Source: Fluviispira multicolorata | GTDB taxonomy: Bacteria > Bdellovibrionota_B > Oligoflexia > Silvanigrellales > Silvanigrellaceae | Direction: 5' to 3' | NCBI RefSeq assembly: GCF_009208585.1 | Contig: NZ_WFLN01000010.1 | Span: forward strand, 1 to 64,000 | DNA length: 64,000 nt | Shown: piece by piece, positions 28,210 to 36,266 of the stretch | Numbering within the stretch: the first letter of the stretch is position 1 | Layout of the letters: each line of letters opens with the position of its first letter | The notes under the pieces: model-generated | The model's input: only the letters and a program-made list of their open reading frames with translations | Database searches by the model: none | Told to the model about the DNA's origin: nothing | Made by a program: the position numbers and the translations under genes

Positions 28210-28644
28210 ATGGCCTCATTAAAAGAAAAATTAAAAGAAGATCTAAAACTTGCACTTAAAGAACAAGATAAAGAAACCCTTTCAGTCGTCCGTATGTTAA
28301 TCAGCGCCATTCAGTATGGCGAAACAGCGGCAAAACCTATACCTGAATTCGATTCAGTTCTCACTTATAGAAAGCAATTGCTTGATTCACTGGAAATGTT
28401 TCCAAAAGGAAGTGACAAACAAATTCAAATTGAAAAAGAATTGAATATTGTAGAAAAATATATGCCCAAAGCACCCACTGAGCATGAATTACAAAATATT
28501 ATTAAAGAAAAAATAAACGGAGTGCCAAAAGAAGAGAAAATAAATATTGGCCTCATAATGAAAGAGCTCAAACAAAGTTTTCCAACGTGCGACGGAAAAT
28601 CTGTAATGGCACTTATCCAAAAAGAAGCAGCTGAGAGAAAGTAA
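28210..28644 (+). CDS. GatB/YqeY domain protein
   Basis: The 144-aa protein matches YqeY: it opens with SLKEKLKEDLKLALKEQDK, continues with LSVVRMLISAIQ, EKELNIVEKYMPK and a C-terminal GLIMKELKQSFP then GKSVMALIQKEA. This domain also forms the tail of GatB, where it contacts tRNA during amidation; free-standing YqeY proteins are of uncertain function. The ATG at 28210 is chosen because AAAGGAAG lies just before it and the family begins there. It follows the cyclase gene by 10 bases. Confidence 0.88.
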   Translation: MASLKEKLKEDLKLALKEQDKETLSVVRMLISAIQYGETAAKPIPEFDSVLTYRKQLLDSLEMFPKGSDKQIQIEKELNIVEKYMPKAPTEHELQNIIKEKINGVPKEEKINIGLIMKELKQSFPTCDGKSVMALIQKEAAERK

Positions 28645-28650
28645 TGATAA

Positions 28651-29118
28651 TTACAAATTGCTAAAAGTATACTGAACCTTTAAACCCATTGATATATTGG
28701 ATAAATTAGCAAGTTCAAATGGGTTTTTTGTGTCATTTTCTAAATTCTTGCCGTAAATAATTGGTTTATTTACAAATGCAAATAAGGGTTCTGCATGAAA
28801 ACCAGGTTGCTCAGAATTTCTTACATGTCTATTTCCTGAACCGCAATCGGAAAAGGAAAGCTCAACCACACCGACCAAAATACCAACACCAGCACCTATG
28901 AGTGTAGCGGTCGCTAACTTTGCTGGAACTTTGTCAGAAGTTTCGTTAGCAACTAAAATCAAGGCCCCCACGCCAGCACCAATTCCTGCACCAAAAAGAG
29001 TGTCACGAAAAAGAACAGGGCCAACCTCGCATTGTGCCTGAGCAGATTGCCAACATGGTATAAGAAAAGTTATTGAAGTTAATACAAATTTTAATGTCTT
29101 CTTTAATTTCAGTTTCAT
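28651..29118 (-). CDS. Small secreted protein with glycine-zipper segments
   Basis: The 155-aa product has a signal peptide ending near SAQAQ. The mature part has two glycine-zipper-like hydrophobic segments (GAGIGAGVGALILV and IGAGVGILVGVVE) separated by a polar loop, then a Cys-containing loop and strand-like C-terminus ending GLKVQYTFSNL. Such zippers often insert in the outer membrane or envelope. No family name can be given. It converges on the YqeY gene with a 6-base gap and no visible terminator. Confidence 0.65.
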   Translation of the reverse strand: MKLKLKKTLKFVLTSITFLIPCWQSAQAQCEVGPVLFRDTLFGAGIGAGVGALILVANETSDKVPAKLATATLIGAGVGILVGVVELSFSDCGSGNRHVRNSEQPGFHAEPLFAFVNKPIIYGKNLENDTKNPFELANLSNISMGLKVQYTFSNL

Positions 29119-29271
29119 TCATAGCACCAAAAAGATAAATTTTAAGTGTTTTTATTTGAAATAACAATAAAAACAAAAGCTCACAAAGCAAGATTCCAAA
29201 GCCTTGAAAGGTTAACTGAGCATATCTTTTTTTGCAATGTTAAGATTAAAATTTTAATAGAACAAATAGAT

Positions 29272-29976
29272 CTACTTCTCTCTGCAGACTGAGATATAAG
29301 AATTAAAAGTTTCTACTATGCTTGGATTCAACTCGACATATTTCTTTGAAAAATAAAATACAAGGGAGTTTTTCGAGTGAAAAACAATTTTGAAATCACT
29401 CTTACTCAATTTTTTAATTTTCAAATCATTATAGAAAATTGATTCTGCTGTTAATAAAGCATCAAAGCGACCTAAATTTAACATATCAATGAGCTGGGAT
29501 GATTGTTTCACACGGTCAGTTATGTTATAATTATTATCACTTAAAAAGTCTTCAAGTGCAGTGCTAAATTTTACTCCTATTGTTGTATTCAACCGAAATG
29601 ATTTTGAATCAGGATCTAATTTTGAATTTTTTTTCATAACCCAGAGCCAGTTTTGTTCTACAAGTGAATTTGAGGGAACTGCATATTTATTCCTCCGAGA
29701 AGTTACAAATGCAGCATAAAATGCATTTGCCTTCCCATTTTTAACGCTTTCTTGCGCACGTGCCCATGGTAAAACCATAATGTCATAATTTTTATTCATT
29801 TTTTTAAAAATACAAATAACCATATCGGTAGTAATACCCGAAAGTTTTCCATTATTTGATACTTGATAAGGACTCCAATCTTGGGTAGTTACTATAATTT
29901 TATTTGCATATACGAATTTTGCAGAAAAAATGAAAAGATATATATAGACTTTAAAAATTAGATCTAGATATTTCAT
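29272..29976 (-). CDS. Periplasmic substrate-binding protein, SBP family 3
   Basis: The 234-aa product has a signal peptide ending near FVYAN and then the start of a family-3 solute-binding fold: IIVTTQDWSPYQVSNNGKLS, GITTDMVICIFKKMN, VLPWARAQESVKNGKANAF. Relatives bind polar amino acids, but many short free-standing members act as sensors or have lost transport. No ABC permease or ATPase is adjacent, so a transport role is uncertain. GGAG precedes the ATG. Length is typical for the family. Confidence 0.8.
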   Translation of the reverse strand: MKYLDLIFKVYIYLFIFSAKFVYANKIIVTTQDWSPYQVSNNGKLSGITTDMVICIFKKMNKNYDIMVLPWARAQESVKNGKANAFYAAFVTSRRNKYAVPSNSLVEQNWLWVMKKNSKLDPDSKSFRLNTTIGVKFSTALEDFLSDNNYNITDRVKQSSQLIDMLNLGRFDALLTAESIFYNDLKIKKLSKSDFKIVFHSKNSLVFYFSKKYVELNPSIVETFNSYISVCREK

Positions 29977-30034
29977 AAATCTCCAATAATAAGCTTAAAA
30001 CTTATTTTAAGTCTATGACAAAAAGATTCATACT

Positions 30035-30487
30035 TCAATTTTTATCTTCAGTCAGTTTCTCTTGCAAAGTTTTAATAAATTCCGCATCATAATCAGCCGC
30101 TATTACACTTTCATCTATTCCACCATTAGAAATATATTGAACTGCAAGTTGCAAAAAATTTTTTTCAACTCCCTCTTTCAATAACTTAACAGCTTTAGGA
30201 AAGACAAACCAATTGACATCTATCTTTTCTTCCAAAAAATTTAAAACAGAGGGCAATTGATCTTCTTTTTTTGCAGTCAATTCTAGCAAATATCGAGTAT
30301 TAATATTTTTATTAACATGCCAATCAAATTTTTCGTGCCTAATAAGTTTATTTTTTTTAATAATATTTTTTAAATCATTTTTCTCTAAAGAGACTTCTAC
30401 TATCTTATTATCCTGCAATGCAAATAAGATTTTAAATGCACTGTCAGATAATTTTATTTTAACAAATAAAAGCAATTTTGCTTTCAT
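30035..30487 (-). CDS. Hypothetical cytoplasmic protein
   Basis: No family is recognised. The 150-aa product has a strand-rich N-terminal half (KAKLLLFVKIKLSDSAFKIL, then a charged Lys-rich stretch) and a helical C-terminal half that ends in charged residues. There is no signal peptide or membrane segment. AGGATAT lies before the ATG. It follows the cystathionine-beta-synthase-like gene by 27 bases in the same direction and may be co-transcribed with it, but nothing links their functions. Confidence 0.6.
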   Translation of the reverse strand: MKAKLLLFVKIKLSDSAFKILFALQDNKIVEVSLEKNDLKNIIKKNKLIRHEKFDWHVNKNINTRYLLELTAKKEDQLPSVLNFLEEKIDVNWFVFPKAVKLLKEGVEKNFLQLAVQYISNGGIDESVIAADYDAEFIKTLQEKLTEDKN

Positions 30488-30514
30488 ATATATCCTATTC
30501 TGAAAATAGATTTC

Positions 30515-31498
30515 TTATTTAGAAAATTTATTATTTGATAATATTGCTTGTTTAAAATTCATTTTTGACAACCAATCATTGTCCATAAGTTTTGTCATAT
30601 AATTGCGAATTCCATCGGGGAGAATAACAACAATTTTAGAACCTTTTGGAACATCATGTAAAATTTCATTGACACCAAATAAAGCTGTGCCCGAACTCCC
30701 ACCACACAAAAAACCTTCTTCACGAATAGCTTTTCTCGCCCAAACAAAACTTGGTTCATCGCTGGTTTTAATCCATTTATCTATCAAATTACAATCCAAA
30801 ACCTTAGGAAAAAAATCGTAGCCAATACCCTCTACTTGATAAGTTCCAACTTCTGTACCGCCTCCCAAAATACTCCCCACAGGATCACAACCAATGACTT
30901 GGCAGGAAGGTTTTAGCTCCTTAAATTTTTTGGCAATTCCAGTAATTGTTCCACCTGTACCTGCACCAGCCACTAAATAGTCAGGTACCATGCCAAGGTC
31001 ATCAATAATTTCTTGAGCTGTAAAATTATAATGTGCATCACAATTAGACGGATTGGCATATTGATCGAGAACATGAGCATTTGGAAGCTCTTTGGCAAGT
31101 CTATTTGCTACAGAAATATGACTTTCAGGTGCATTGTAAGCAGCTTCAGTTGGAGTTCTAATTATCTCAGCACCAAGAGCTGCAAGAACAACTTGCTTTT
31201 CTTTACTCATTTTTTCAGGCAAAGTAATTATAACTTTATAACCTAGCACAGCTCCTGCTAAAGCAATTCCAATTCCCGTATTTCCACTGGTCGGCTCTAT
31301 TAAAATATCGCCTGGCTTAATCCTTCCAGAGTTCTGAGCATCAAGAACCATTTGATAGCCAATCCTATCTTTGACCGATCCTCCTGGATTTAAAAACTCA
31401 CATTTCGCATAAACCTCAACACCCTCTTTTTTAAACAGATGATTGATCTTTACCAAAGGAGTTCTGCCTATAGCTTCAAGAATATTTTTTGTTTGCAT
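30515..31498 (-). CDS. PLP-dependent cystathionine beta-synthase/cysteine synthase family enzyme
   Basis: The 327-aa cytoplasmic enzyme joins or exchanges thiols at the beta position of serine-type substrates. The PLP lysine is Lys43 in PGGSVKDRIG, the substrate loop is TSGNTG (70-75), and the phosphate-binding loop is GAGTGGTITG. Details match cystathionine beta-synthase more than CysK: ALGAEIIRTPTEA, APESHISVANRLAKELPNAH and LDQYANPSN resemble eukaryotic-type CBS. It lacks heme and CBS-pair regulatory domains. GGAAGG precedes the ATG. It diverges from the PRMT-like gene with 74 bases between. O-acetylserine sulfhydrylase activity cannot be excluded. Confidence 0.88.
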   Translation of the reverse strand: MQTKNILEAIGRTPLVKINHLFKKEGVEVYAKCEFLNPGGSVKDRIGYQMVLDAQNSGRIKPGDILIEPTSGNTGIGIALAGAVLGYKVIITLPEKMSKEKQVVLAALGAEIIRTPTEAAYNAPESHISVANRLAKELPNAHVLDQYANPSNCDAHYNFTAQEIIDDLGMVPDYLVAGAGTGGTITGIAKKFKELKPSCQVIGCDPVGSILGGGTEVGTYQVEGIGYDFFPKVLDCNLIDKWIKTSDEPSFVWARKAIREEGFLCGGSSGTALFGVNEILHDVPKGSKIVVILPDGIRNYMTKLMDNDWLSKMNFKQAILSNNKFSK

Positions 31499-31572
31499 TT
31501 TTATACCTTCCCATGCGACAACCTGTCGTCGCGTATTTTTTAGAATTAACTTCTAACTCAAAAAGGGTTACA

Positions 31573-32871
31573 ATGTCCAAGCAAAGCACGAAACACTTAT
31601 CGGCAAATCTCAGCTTAGCGAAGGGACTTCGCTTTCGCATTGGAGATAATGGCAATATATATGCATCGATTTCCAGTTCATCTGGAGAATTTTATGTTGC
31701 GCCAGAAGTATTAACATTTTTGTGTTTTTTAGCCGACAATAGTAAAGTAACAGATACAACCGCAATTCCAAATAAAATAAAAAAACACTATAATTCACTT
31801 TTAAATAATATTCCAAACTCTGAAGAATGTGCCGAATTATTGAATGATCTCATAGCGGCAGGGGTTATTATAAATACAAGCGAAAACTCTTCACGTTACC
31901 TACAAGAAGATGGTTTTGGCGATCCGTGGATTCAATGGGCTATGCTCTCTGACTCTGTACGTTCAAATTCTTACTATTCTGCAATTAAGCAAGAAATCAC
32001 AGCTCAATCCGTTGTCCTTGATGTTGGCGCAGGAACAGGACTTCTTTCTGCACAGGCTTTATCAGCTGGGGCAAAAAAAGTGATTGCAATTGAAGAAACA
32101 AAAACTGCGGAAAGTATAAAAGCAATATTTACAAAACTTGGTCTTGAAACAAATTCAAAAAATTTCATTTTACATAACACAAATAGCTATGATGTCGAAC
32201 TCACTGACACTATAACAATGGTGGTCAGTGAACTCTTTGGCAATGATCCTTTTCAAGAAGGAGTCATTCCAACACTTCGAGAAATTGGTTCACGCTTTGT
32301 TGGCAGCAACATAACTTATATCCCTAGCAAAGTAACAGTTTATTGTAATTTAATTGAACTCAACAATCACCCTATGCTCCATAGAATAAAAGCTCTAAAT
32401 AAATTAAAAACTAAAAGTTTAAGTGAAAATTTTTTAGATAAATTTATGTTTGCAGCTGCAAGCAAACTTAACTTAAATAATATTTCTTTCCCCATTGCCT
32501 TAAACTCTCAAAATTTTAAATATCTCTCAAAAACTGTAGAAATAGGTTCAACCCGTCTTGATCCACCTCCTGTCTACAGTTCCGATTTAAGCAAACACCC
32601 ACTTTATGGAAAAAAAGAAATCGAAATCGAAGAAGATTGCGATAATATTCTTGCAATTATTTGGTTTAGAGTGCACTTGACCAAGTCAATAACAATTTCT
32701 TCTAATCCAAAAGAAAACGATGCGTGCGAACATTGGAGCCCAATCGCAATTCCACTCAATAAAATTATAAGTAAACAAGATAAAGTCGAAATTAAATATC
32801 AACTCAGTGAGCAAGAAAATCTTATTTGCTGTGATATTTTTCATAAAAGCGAAAAAATAGGTTCAAGATGA
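31573..32871 (+). CDS. Bacterial PRMT-like protein arginine methyltransferase
   Basis: The 432-aa product has an N-terminal helical domain (about 1-115) of unknown identity and a C-terminal class I SAM methyltransferase of PRMT type. SVRSNSYYSAIK matches the PRMT N-terminal helix, motif I is VVLDVGAGTGLLSA (near 145), and the double-E loop is SELFGNDPFQEG (near 218). A late EHWSPIAIPL (near 386) matches the THW loop at the head of the barrel end. These are diagnostic for arginine methyltransferases, which are rare in bacteria. AAAGGG precedes the ATG at 31573. It overlaps the next gene as ATGA, so translation is coupled. Confidence 0.75.
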   Translation: MSKQSTKHLSANLSLAKGLRFRIGDNGNIYASISSSSGEFYVAPEVLTFLCFLADNSKVTDTTAIPNKIKKHYNSLLNNIPNSEECAELLNDLIAAGVIINTSENSSRYLQEDGFGDPWIQWAMLSDSVRSNSYYSAIKQEITAQSVVLDVGAGTGLLSAQALSAGAKKVIAIEETKTAESIKAIFTKLGLETNSKNFILHNTNSYDVELTDTITMVVSELFGNDPFQEGVIPTLREIGSRFVGSNITYIPSKVTVYCNLIELNNHPMLHRIKALNKLKTKSLSENFLDKFMFAAASKLNLNNISFPIALNSQNFKYLSKTVEIGSTRLDPPPVYSSDLSKHPLYGKKEIEIEEDCDNILAIIWFRVHLTKSITISSNPKENDACEHWSPIAIPLNKIISKQDKVEIKYQLSEQENLICCDIFHKSEKIGSR

Positions 32872-34223
32872 ATCAAGAAAAAGAACAAAATATCGAAAAG
32901 CAAATTAAAAAGCATATCTATGGGAAGTCACAAACTGCTATTGCAACTTTTCCAGCTGGTTTTAGTTTAACTGCGCTTCAAGAAATCGAAGAAATTCTAA
33001 ATAATCTTTGGTTTAAACAAAAATTCAATAGCAAATGCACACTTTTAAAAAATGAAATATTGATAGAAAATGTTCACGTTTTTGCATTGACAGAAATATT
33101 AATGCGCAGCCTCTGCCTTACTGACCTTCGACTTATATTACTCGAAGAAAAAGCTGTTGGTAAAGAAGCTTTTACCAAGCAATGTCAGTCTATTTCTTGG
33201 GACTATTATTTAAATAAATCAATGTCACTTAAAGTGAAAGTAGATTCTGTCGCAAGCAAGGCATTTCATGAAAGTGGCTTAAAAGAAATATTATCAAATA
33301 TATTAAATGATAAATGCTGTGAAATTGTCAGTGGTGAAAACACAAACGAAACAACTGCGCTTTATGCTCATTTATACAAAGATAAATTAACCGTCAGTAT
33401 TTCACTTGCTGGTAACCCTCTTTATAAAAGAGGCTATCGTGGTACTTTAAGTGCCAGCGCTCCATTACGTGAAGATGCTGCTGCCTGCACAATAACAAAA
33501 GCTTTTGAGTTTCTAAAGAAACACAACCCAGAACTCAAGGCACAGATACTCATGCTCCCTTTTTCTGGGACAGGAACTTTTGCTTTTGAATATCTTTTGT
33601 CACAGTTTGCACACGCACCTAGTTTACTGAATAGAGAATACGCTATTCAAAAAATGCCTCTTTTTAGAAAAGAAAACTTTTCTTTTCTTTTAAAAAAAGC
33701 CAATGAGTTTTCTAAGATAAACCTATTAAACTCAGCAGAAAATCCATTCCGTATTCTCAGCATTGACAATTCAAAACAAGCAAATACTGCATTTCTGGAA
33801 AACATTGAAAACTTTAAAAACAAACTCAACACTTCACTGCAGGATTTATTTATTAATAGTTTTCATAAACATAACAATTCCAACGAAAATATTTTATGTG
33901 AAAACTTTCTAAAATTGAATATCGATGAAATTTTAAATAATGCAAATTTCGGAAATGTTTTTCTTCCACTCAATCCCCCATACGGCATCCGCTTAAATGA
34001 CAAAGGAGACTCAACAGTTTTCTATTCGAATGTAGGAAAAAAAGTTTCCGAAATAGGCGCAAAATTAAAAAATAATAACACCCATTTATTTGGCTTTATA
34101 CTTTGTCCAAATGAAGATTCTTGGTCCGCTTTTTGCAAATGCATGCGCGGAGCAGAAATTGAAACCTATCATTTCACTCAAGGTGGTATGGATATTCGTG
34201 TGTGTATGTTTTTTAATAAATAA
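32868..34223 (+). CDS. THUMP-domain 23S rRNA guanine-N2 methyltransferase, RlmL/RlmK-like
   Basis: The 451-aa protein should modify a guanine in 23S rRNA, by analogy to RlmL. Residues of about 55-165 are THUMP-like and precede a LYKRGYRGTLSASAPLREDA segment that is characteristic of the family (KRGYR then APLRE). The SAM motif is PFSGTGTFAFEYLL (near 231), and the amino-methylating motif NPPYG lies near residue 369. The C-terminal m7G domain of bifunctional RlmKL is absent. ATGA overlap with the PRMT-like gene suggests both methylate parts of the translation machinery. Confidence 0.85.
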   Translation: MNQEKEQNIEKQIKKHIYGKSQTAIATFPAGFSLTALQEIEEILNNLWFKQKFNSKCTLLKNEILIENVHVFALTEILMRSLCLTDLRLILLEEKAVGKEAFTKQCQSISWDYYLNKSMSLKVKVDSVASKAFHESGLKEILSNILNDKCCEIVSGENTNETTALYAHLYKDKLTVSISLAGNPLYKRGYRGTLSASAPLREDAAACTITKAFEFLKKHNPELKAQILMLPFSGTGTFAFEYLLSQFAHAPSLLNREYAIQKMPLFRKENFSFLLKKANEFSKINLLNSAENPFRILSIDNSKQANTAFLENIENFKNKLNTSLQDLFINSFHKHNNSNENILCENFLKLNIDEILNNANFGNVFLPLNPPYGIRLNDKGDSTVFYSNVGKKVSEIGAKLKNNNTHLFGFILCPNEDSWSAFCKCMRGAEIETYHFTQGGMDIRVCMFFNK

Positions 34224-34230
34224 ATTATAA

Positions 34231-34563
34231 TTAAATAAATTTATTTTTCATATTTTCGTAGTTTTCTTGATCTATTTTCGACAATTTTCCACAAATATTT
34301 AAAATTAAACTATTATCCAATGTAAATATTTTGAAACGCATAACACATGATTTTCTTAAACCAGCTTCTTCTAATTGCTTTATTGGAATATCACCAAACC
34401 ATTTTGAATTTGTAGCACTTGTAATCATACAAAGAATAGTTGCAGAATTTTGAATATTAAAATCATATTTACTGATAACAAGAGCTTTTCTTTTTTTTGT
34501 AATTGCGGGAGTGTCTACAAATGGAAATGGGACTTCAACTACATCGTATTGACTACAAATCAT
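34231..34563 (-). CDS. MazF/PemK-family toxin of a type II toxin-antitoxin pair
   Basis: The 110-aa product is probably an mRNA endoribonuclease. YDVVEVPFPFVDTPAITKKR and then KALVISKYDF match the PemK/MazF start, and later SCVMRFKIFTLDNS and CGKLSKID match the closing strands. Length is usual for the family. Its ATG lies inside the antitoxin gene with an 11-base overlap, typical of such modules. The catalytic Arg and Ser/Thr cannot be assigned with certainty by eye. Confidence 0.8.
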   Translation of the reverse strand: MICSQYDVVEVPFPFVDTPAITKKRKALVISKYDFNIQNSATILCMITSATNSKWFGDIPIKQLEEAGLRKSCVMRFKIFTLDNSLILNICGKLSKIDQENYENMKNKFI

Positions 34564-34786
34564 CGTCTTCTGAACCTTCCCATTCTGTTAGAACTGTATT
34601 CGATAACTGCAAGTACCATTGAATATCAGCTGCAGTTGCTTTTCGCATAACTGCAATTTTCTTTTCAGGATCAAAATCAAAGCAAATACGATCACCAGCC
34701 CCAAGCTCTAGTTTTTTACAAAGAGATAAAGGGATTGTGATCTGACGCTTTTCACTTAATTTTGAGACATTTTCGATAGTAAACAT
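34553..34786 (-). CDS. AbrB/MazE-type antitoxin
   Basis: The 77-aa protein has an N-terminal swapped-hairpin DNA-binding motif: SEKRQITIPLSLCKKLELGA followed by GDRICFDF. The C-terminal half has a Trp-containing helix and an acidic tail (EGSEDDDL) suited to toxin binding. It precedes the MazF-like gene, and the two overlap. The start at 34786 is favoured because GGAG lies 7 bases upstream; an in-frame ATG 12 bases earlier is possible. It probably represses its own operon at the repeat upstream. Confidence 0.8.
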   Translation of the reverse strand: MFTIENVSKLSEKRQITIPLSLCKKLELGAGDRICFDFDPEKKIAVMRKATAADIQWYLQLSNTVLTEWEGSEDDDL

Positions 34787-34808
34787 TTTAAACTCCATCT
34801 TATTGTTC

Positions 34809-34833
34809 GGTAAAGATGTAAAGAGACTTTACC
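34809..34833 (-). promoter_or_regulatory. Candidate operator of the toxin-antitoxin operon
   Basis: GTAAAG and CTTTAC (34818-34823 and 34827-34832) form a palindrome with a 3-base centre, and a further GTAAAG lies at 34810-34815. The array is 23 bases upstream of the antitoxin start. A -10-like TATTAT on the minus strand is next to it. Such inverted repeats are the usual targets of AbrB/MazE antitoxins. Confidence 0.5.
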
Positions 34834-34947
34834 ATAATATTGCATTTCTTTCAAGCAATCGTTATTGTAACCTTTTCTTTTGCATAAAGCGTGCACCAAG
34901 AACTACATCTATTTGTATTTATTAGACTTATCGAGAGTGACTTTAAT

Positions 34948-35496
34948 ATGAACCTCCTAGATAAAGATTTTTTTAAACAAAATGCCACTGAACTTGCCCC
35001 CAAACTGCTCGGCATGACTCTTTGTCACATCACTCCAATAGGCACACTCAAAAAAGGAATTATTGTCGAAACAGAAGCCTATATGCCTGATGACCCCGCC
35101 TGCCATGCGGCAAAAGGCAAAACAAAACGCACACTTCCCATGTTTGAAGAAGGCGGTATCAGTTATGTCTACCTAATATATGGCATGTACTATTGCTTCA
35201 ATATTGTCTCAGGGGAAAAAAACAGCGGGCAAGCTGTTCTCATTCGTGCACTGCAATTACCTGAACACCCTCACTCCAAAGAAGCCGCTGGGCCCGGTAA
35301 ACTCTGCCGTTACCTAGAAATTAATAAAAGTCAAAATGGAATTCAATTATCCAAAGAAAATAAACTTTGGTTAGAAAAATCACCACTCATTTCAAATCCT
35401 GAAATAGTAACAACAACCCGCATTGGTATTTCTGCAGGAAAAGAAAATCTGTGGAGATTTTATATAAAAAATAGTAATTCAATTAGTAAAAAATAA
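34948..35496 (+). CDS. DNA-3-methyladenine/alkyladenine glycosylase (AAG/MPG family)
   Basis: The 182-aa base-excision repair enzyme removes alkylated or deaminated purines. The catalytic glutamate is in IVETEAYMPDD, with nearby CHAAKGKTKRT, and the next motif is SYVYLIYGMYYCFNI followed by AVLIRALQ; AGPGKLCR fits the product pocket. Length agrees with bacterial members of about 190 aa. The ATG at 34948 is used because the family starts there (LDKDFF); an ATG 57 bases upstream would add an unrelated segment. It is transcribed divergently from the toxin-antitoxin pair. Confidence 0.9.
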   Translation: MNLLDKDFFKQNATELAPKLLGMTLCHITPIGTLKKGIIVETEAYMPDDPACHAAKGKTKRTLPMFEEGGISYVYLIYGMYYCFNIVSGEKNSGQAVLIRALQLPEHPHSKEAAGPGKLCRYLEINKSQNGIQLSKENKLWLEKSPLISNPEIVTTTRIGISAGKENLWRFYIKNSNSISKK

Positions 35497-35596
35497 TCTT
35501 TATTGTGAATAAAAACATGTCCCCTTGAGTTAAAAAAAAAAAAATGATACATCTTAGATAAATATTTTTTGTTGTATTATTAAACTAGGATTAAAC

Positions 35597-36262
35597 TTGA
35601 TTTTATCAAATAAAAAATTAATTATATTTGACATGGATGGAGTGCTTTTTTTATCCACTCATTCGCATGAAATTGCATTTAAATCTATATGTCAAAAATA
35701 TTCATTACCAAATTTTATCTATACAGAAATTTCTGGCATGCGAACGGACGAAGCCTTTTTACATATTTTTAATAAGAATAAAATGATATATACACCGGAA
35801 TTAGTGCAGTTAATGACTATTGAAAAAAGAGAGATTGCTGCTCACTTATTAAGAGAAAATCCAATTTTTGCAGAAAATTGTTATAACATCATAAAGAATT
35901 TATCTGAAAAATATATATTATCATTAGCAAGCTCATCAGATCAAAAAAATGTTCACTACTTTCTTAATACTAGTAGAACTAAAGAGTTCTTTAAAGTTAT
36001 TATATCTGGAAATGAAGTATCAAAATGCAAACCAGATCCTGAAATATTCAATAAAATTTTGTATACACTTTCAATTAGTCCGCAAGAGAGTTTAGTCATT
36101 GAAGATTCCATAAAAGGCATAGAAGCAGCAAAAAGTGCAAAAATCTGTGCAATTGGTATTGCAAATGATGAGTTCATGAGAACTAATTTAATGCATGCAG
36201 GAGCTTTTAATGTCTTTCTTTCTGTAAATGAATTTTACGAAAATTTATCAAAAGGAAACTAA
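35597..36262 (+). CDS. HAD-family phosphatase, beta-phosphoglucomutase-like
   Basis: The 221-aa protein has the nucleophile motif IIFDMDGVLF (Asp12 and Asp14), SLASSSDQ, the lysine in KCKPDPEIF and the acidic pair in VIEDSIKGIEAA, which define HAD subfamily I with a helical cap. Substrates of relatives are sugar phosphates. Translation appears to start at TTG (35597) behind AGGA; no earlier ATG fits. It opens a plus-strand run of seven tightly packed genes and may prepare or dephosphorylate a sugar phosphate for them. Confidence 0.8.
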   Translation: MILSNKKLIIFDMDGVLFLSTHSHEIAFKSICQKYSLPNFIYTEISGMRTDEAFLHIFNKNKMIYTPELVQLMTIEKREIAAHLLRENPIFAENCYNIIKNLSEKYILSLASSSDQKNVHYFLNTSRTKEFFKVIISGNEVSKCKPDPEIFNKILYTLSISPQESLVIEDSIKGIEAAKSAKICAIGIANDEFMRTNLMHAGAFNVFLSVNEFYENLSKGN

Positions 36263-36266
36263 CTGG

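Noticed and set aside
35530..35550. Run of about thirteen A residues before the HAD gene
   Set aside because: It could vary in length, but it lies well upstream of the start and no promoter elements span it clearly, so phase variation is not supported.
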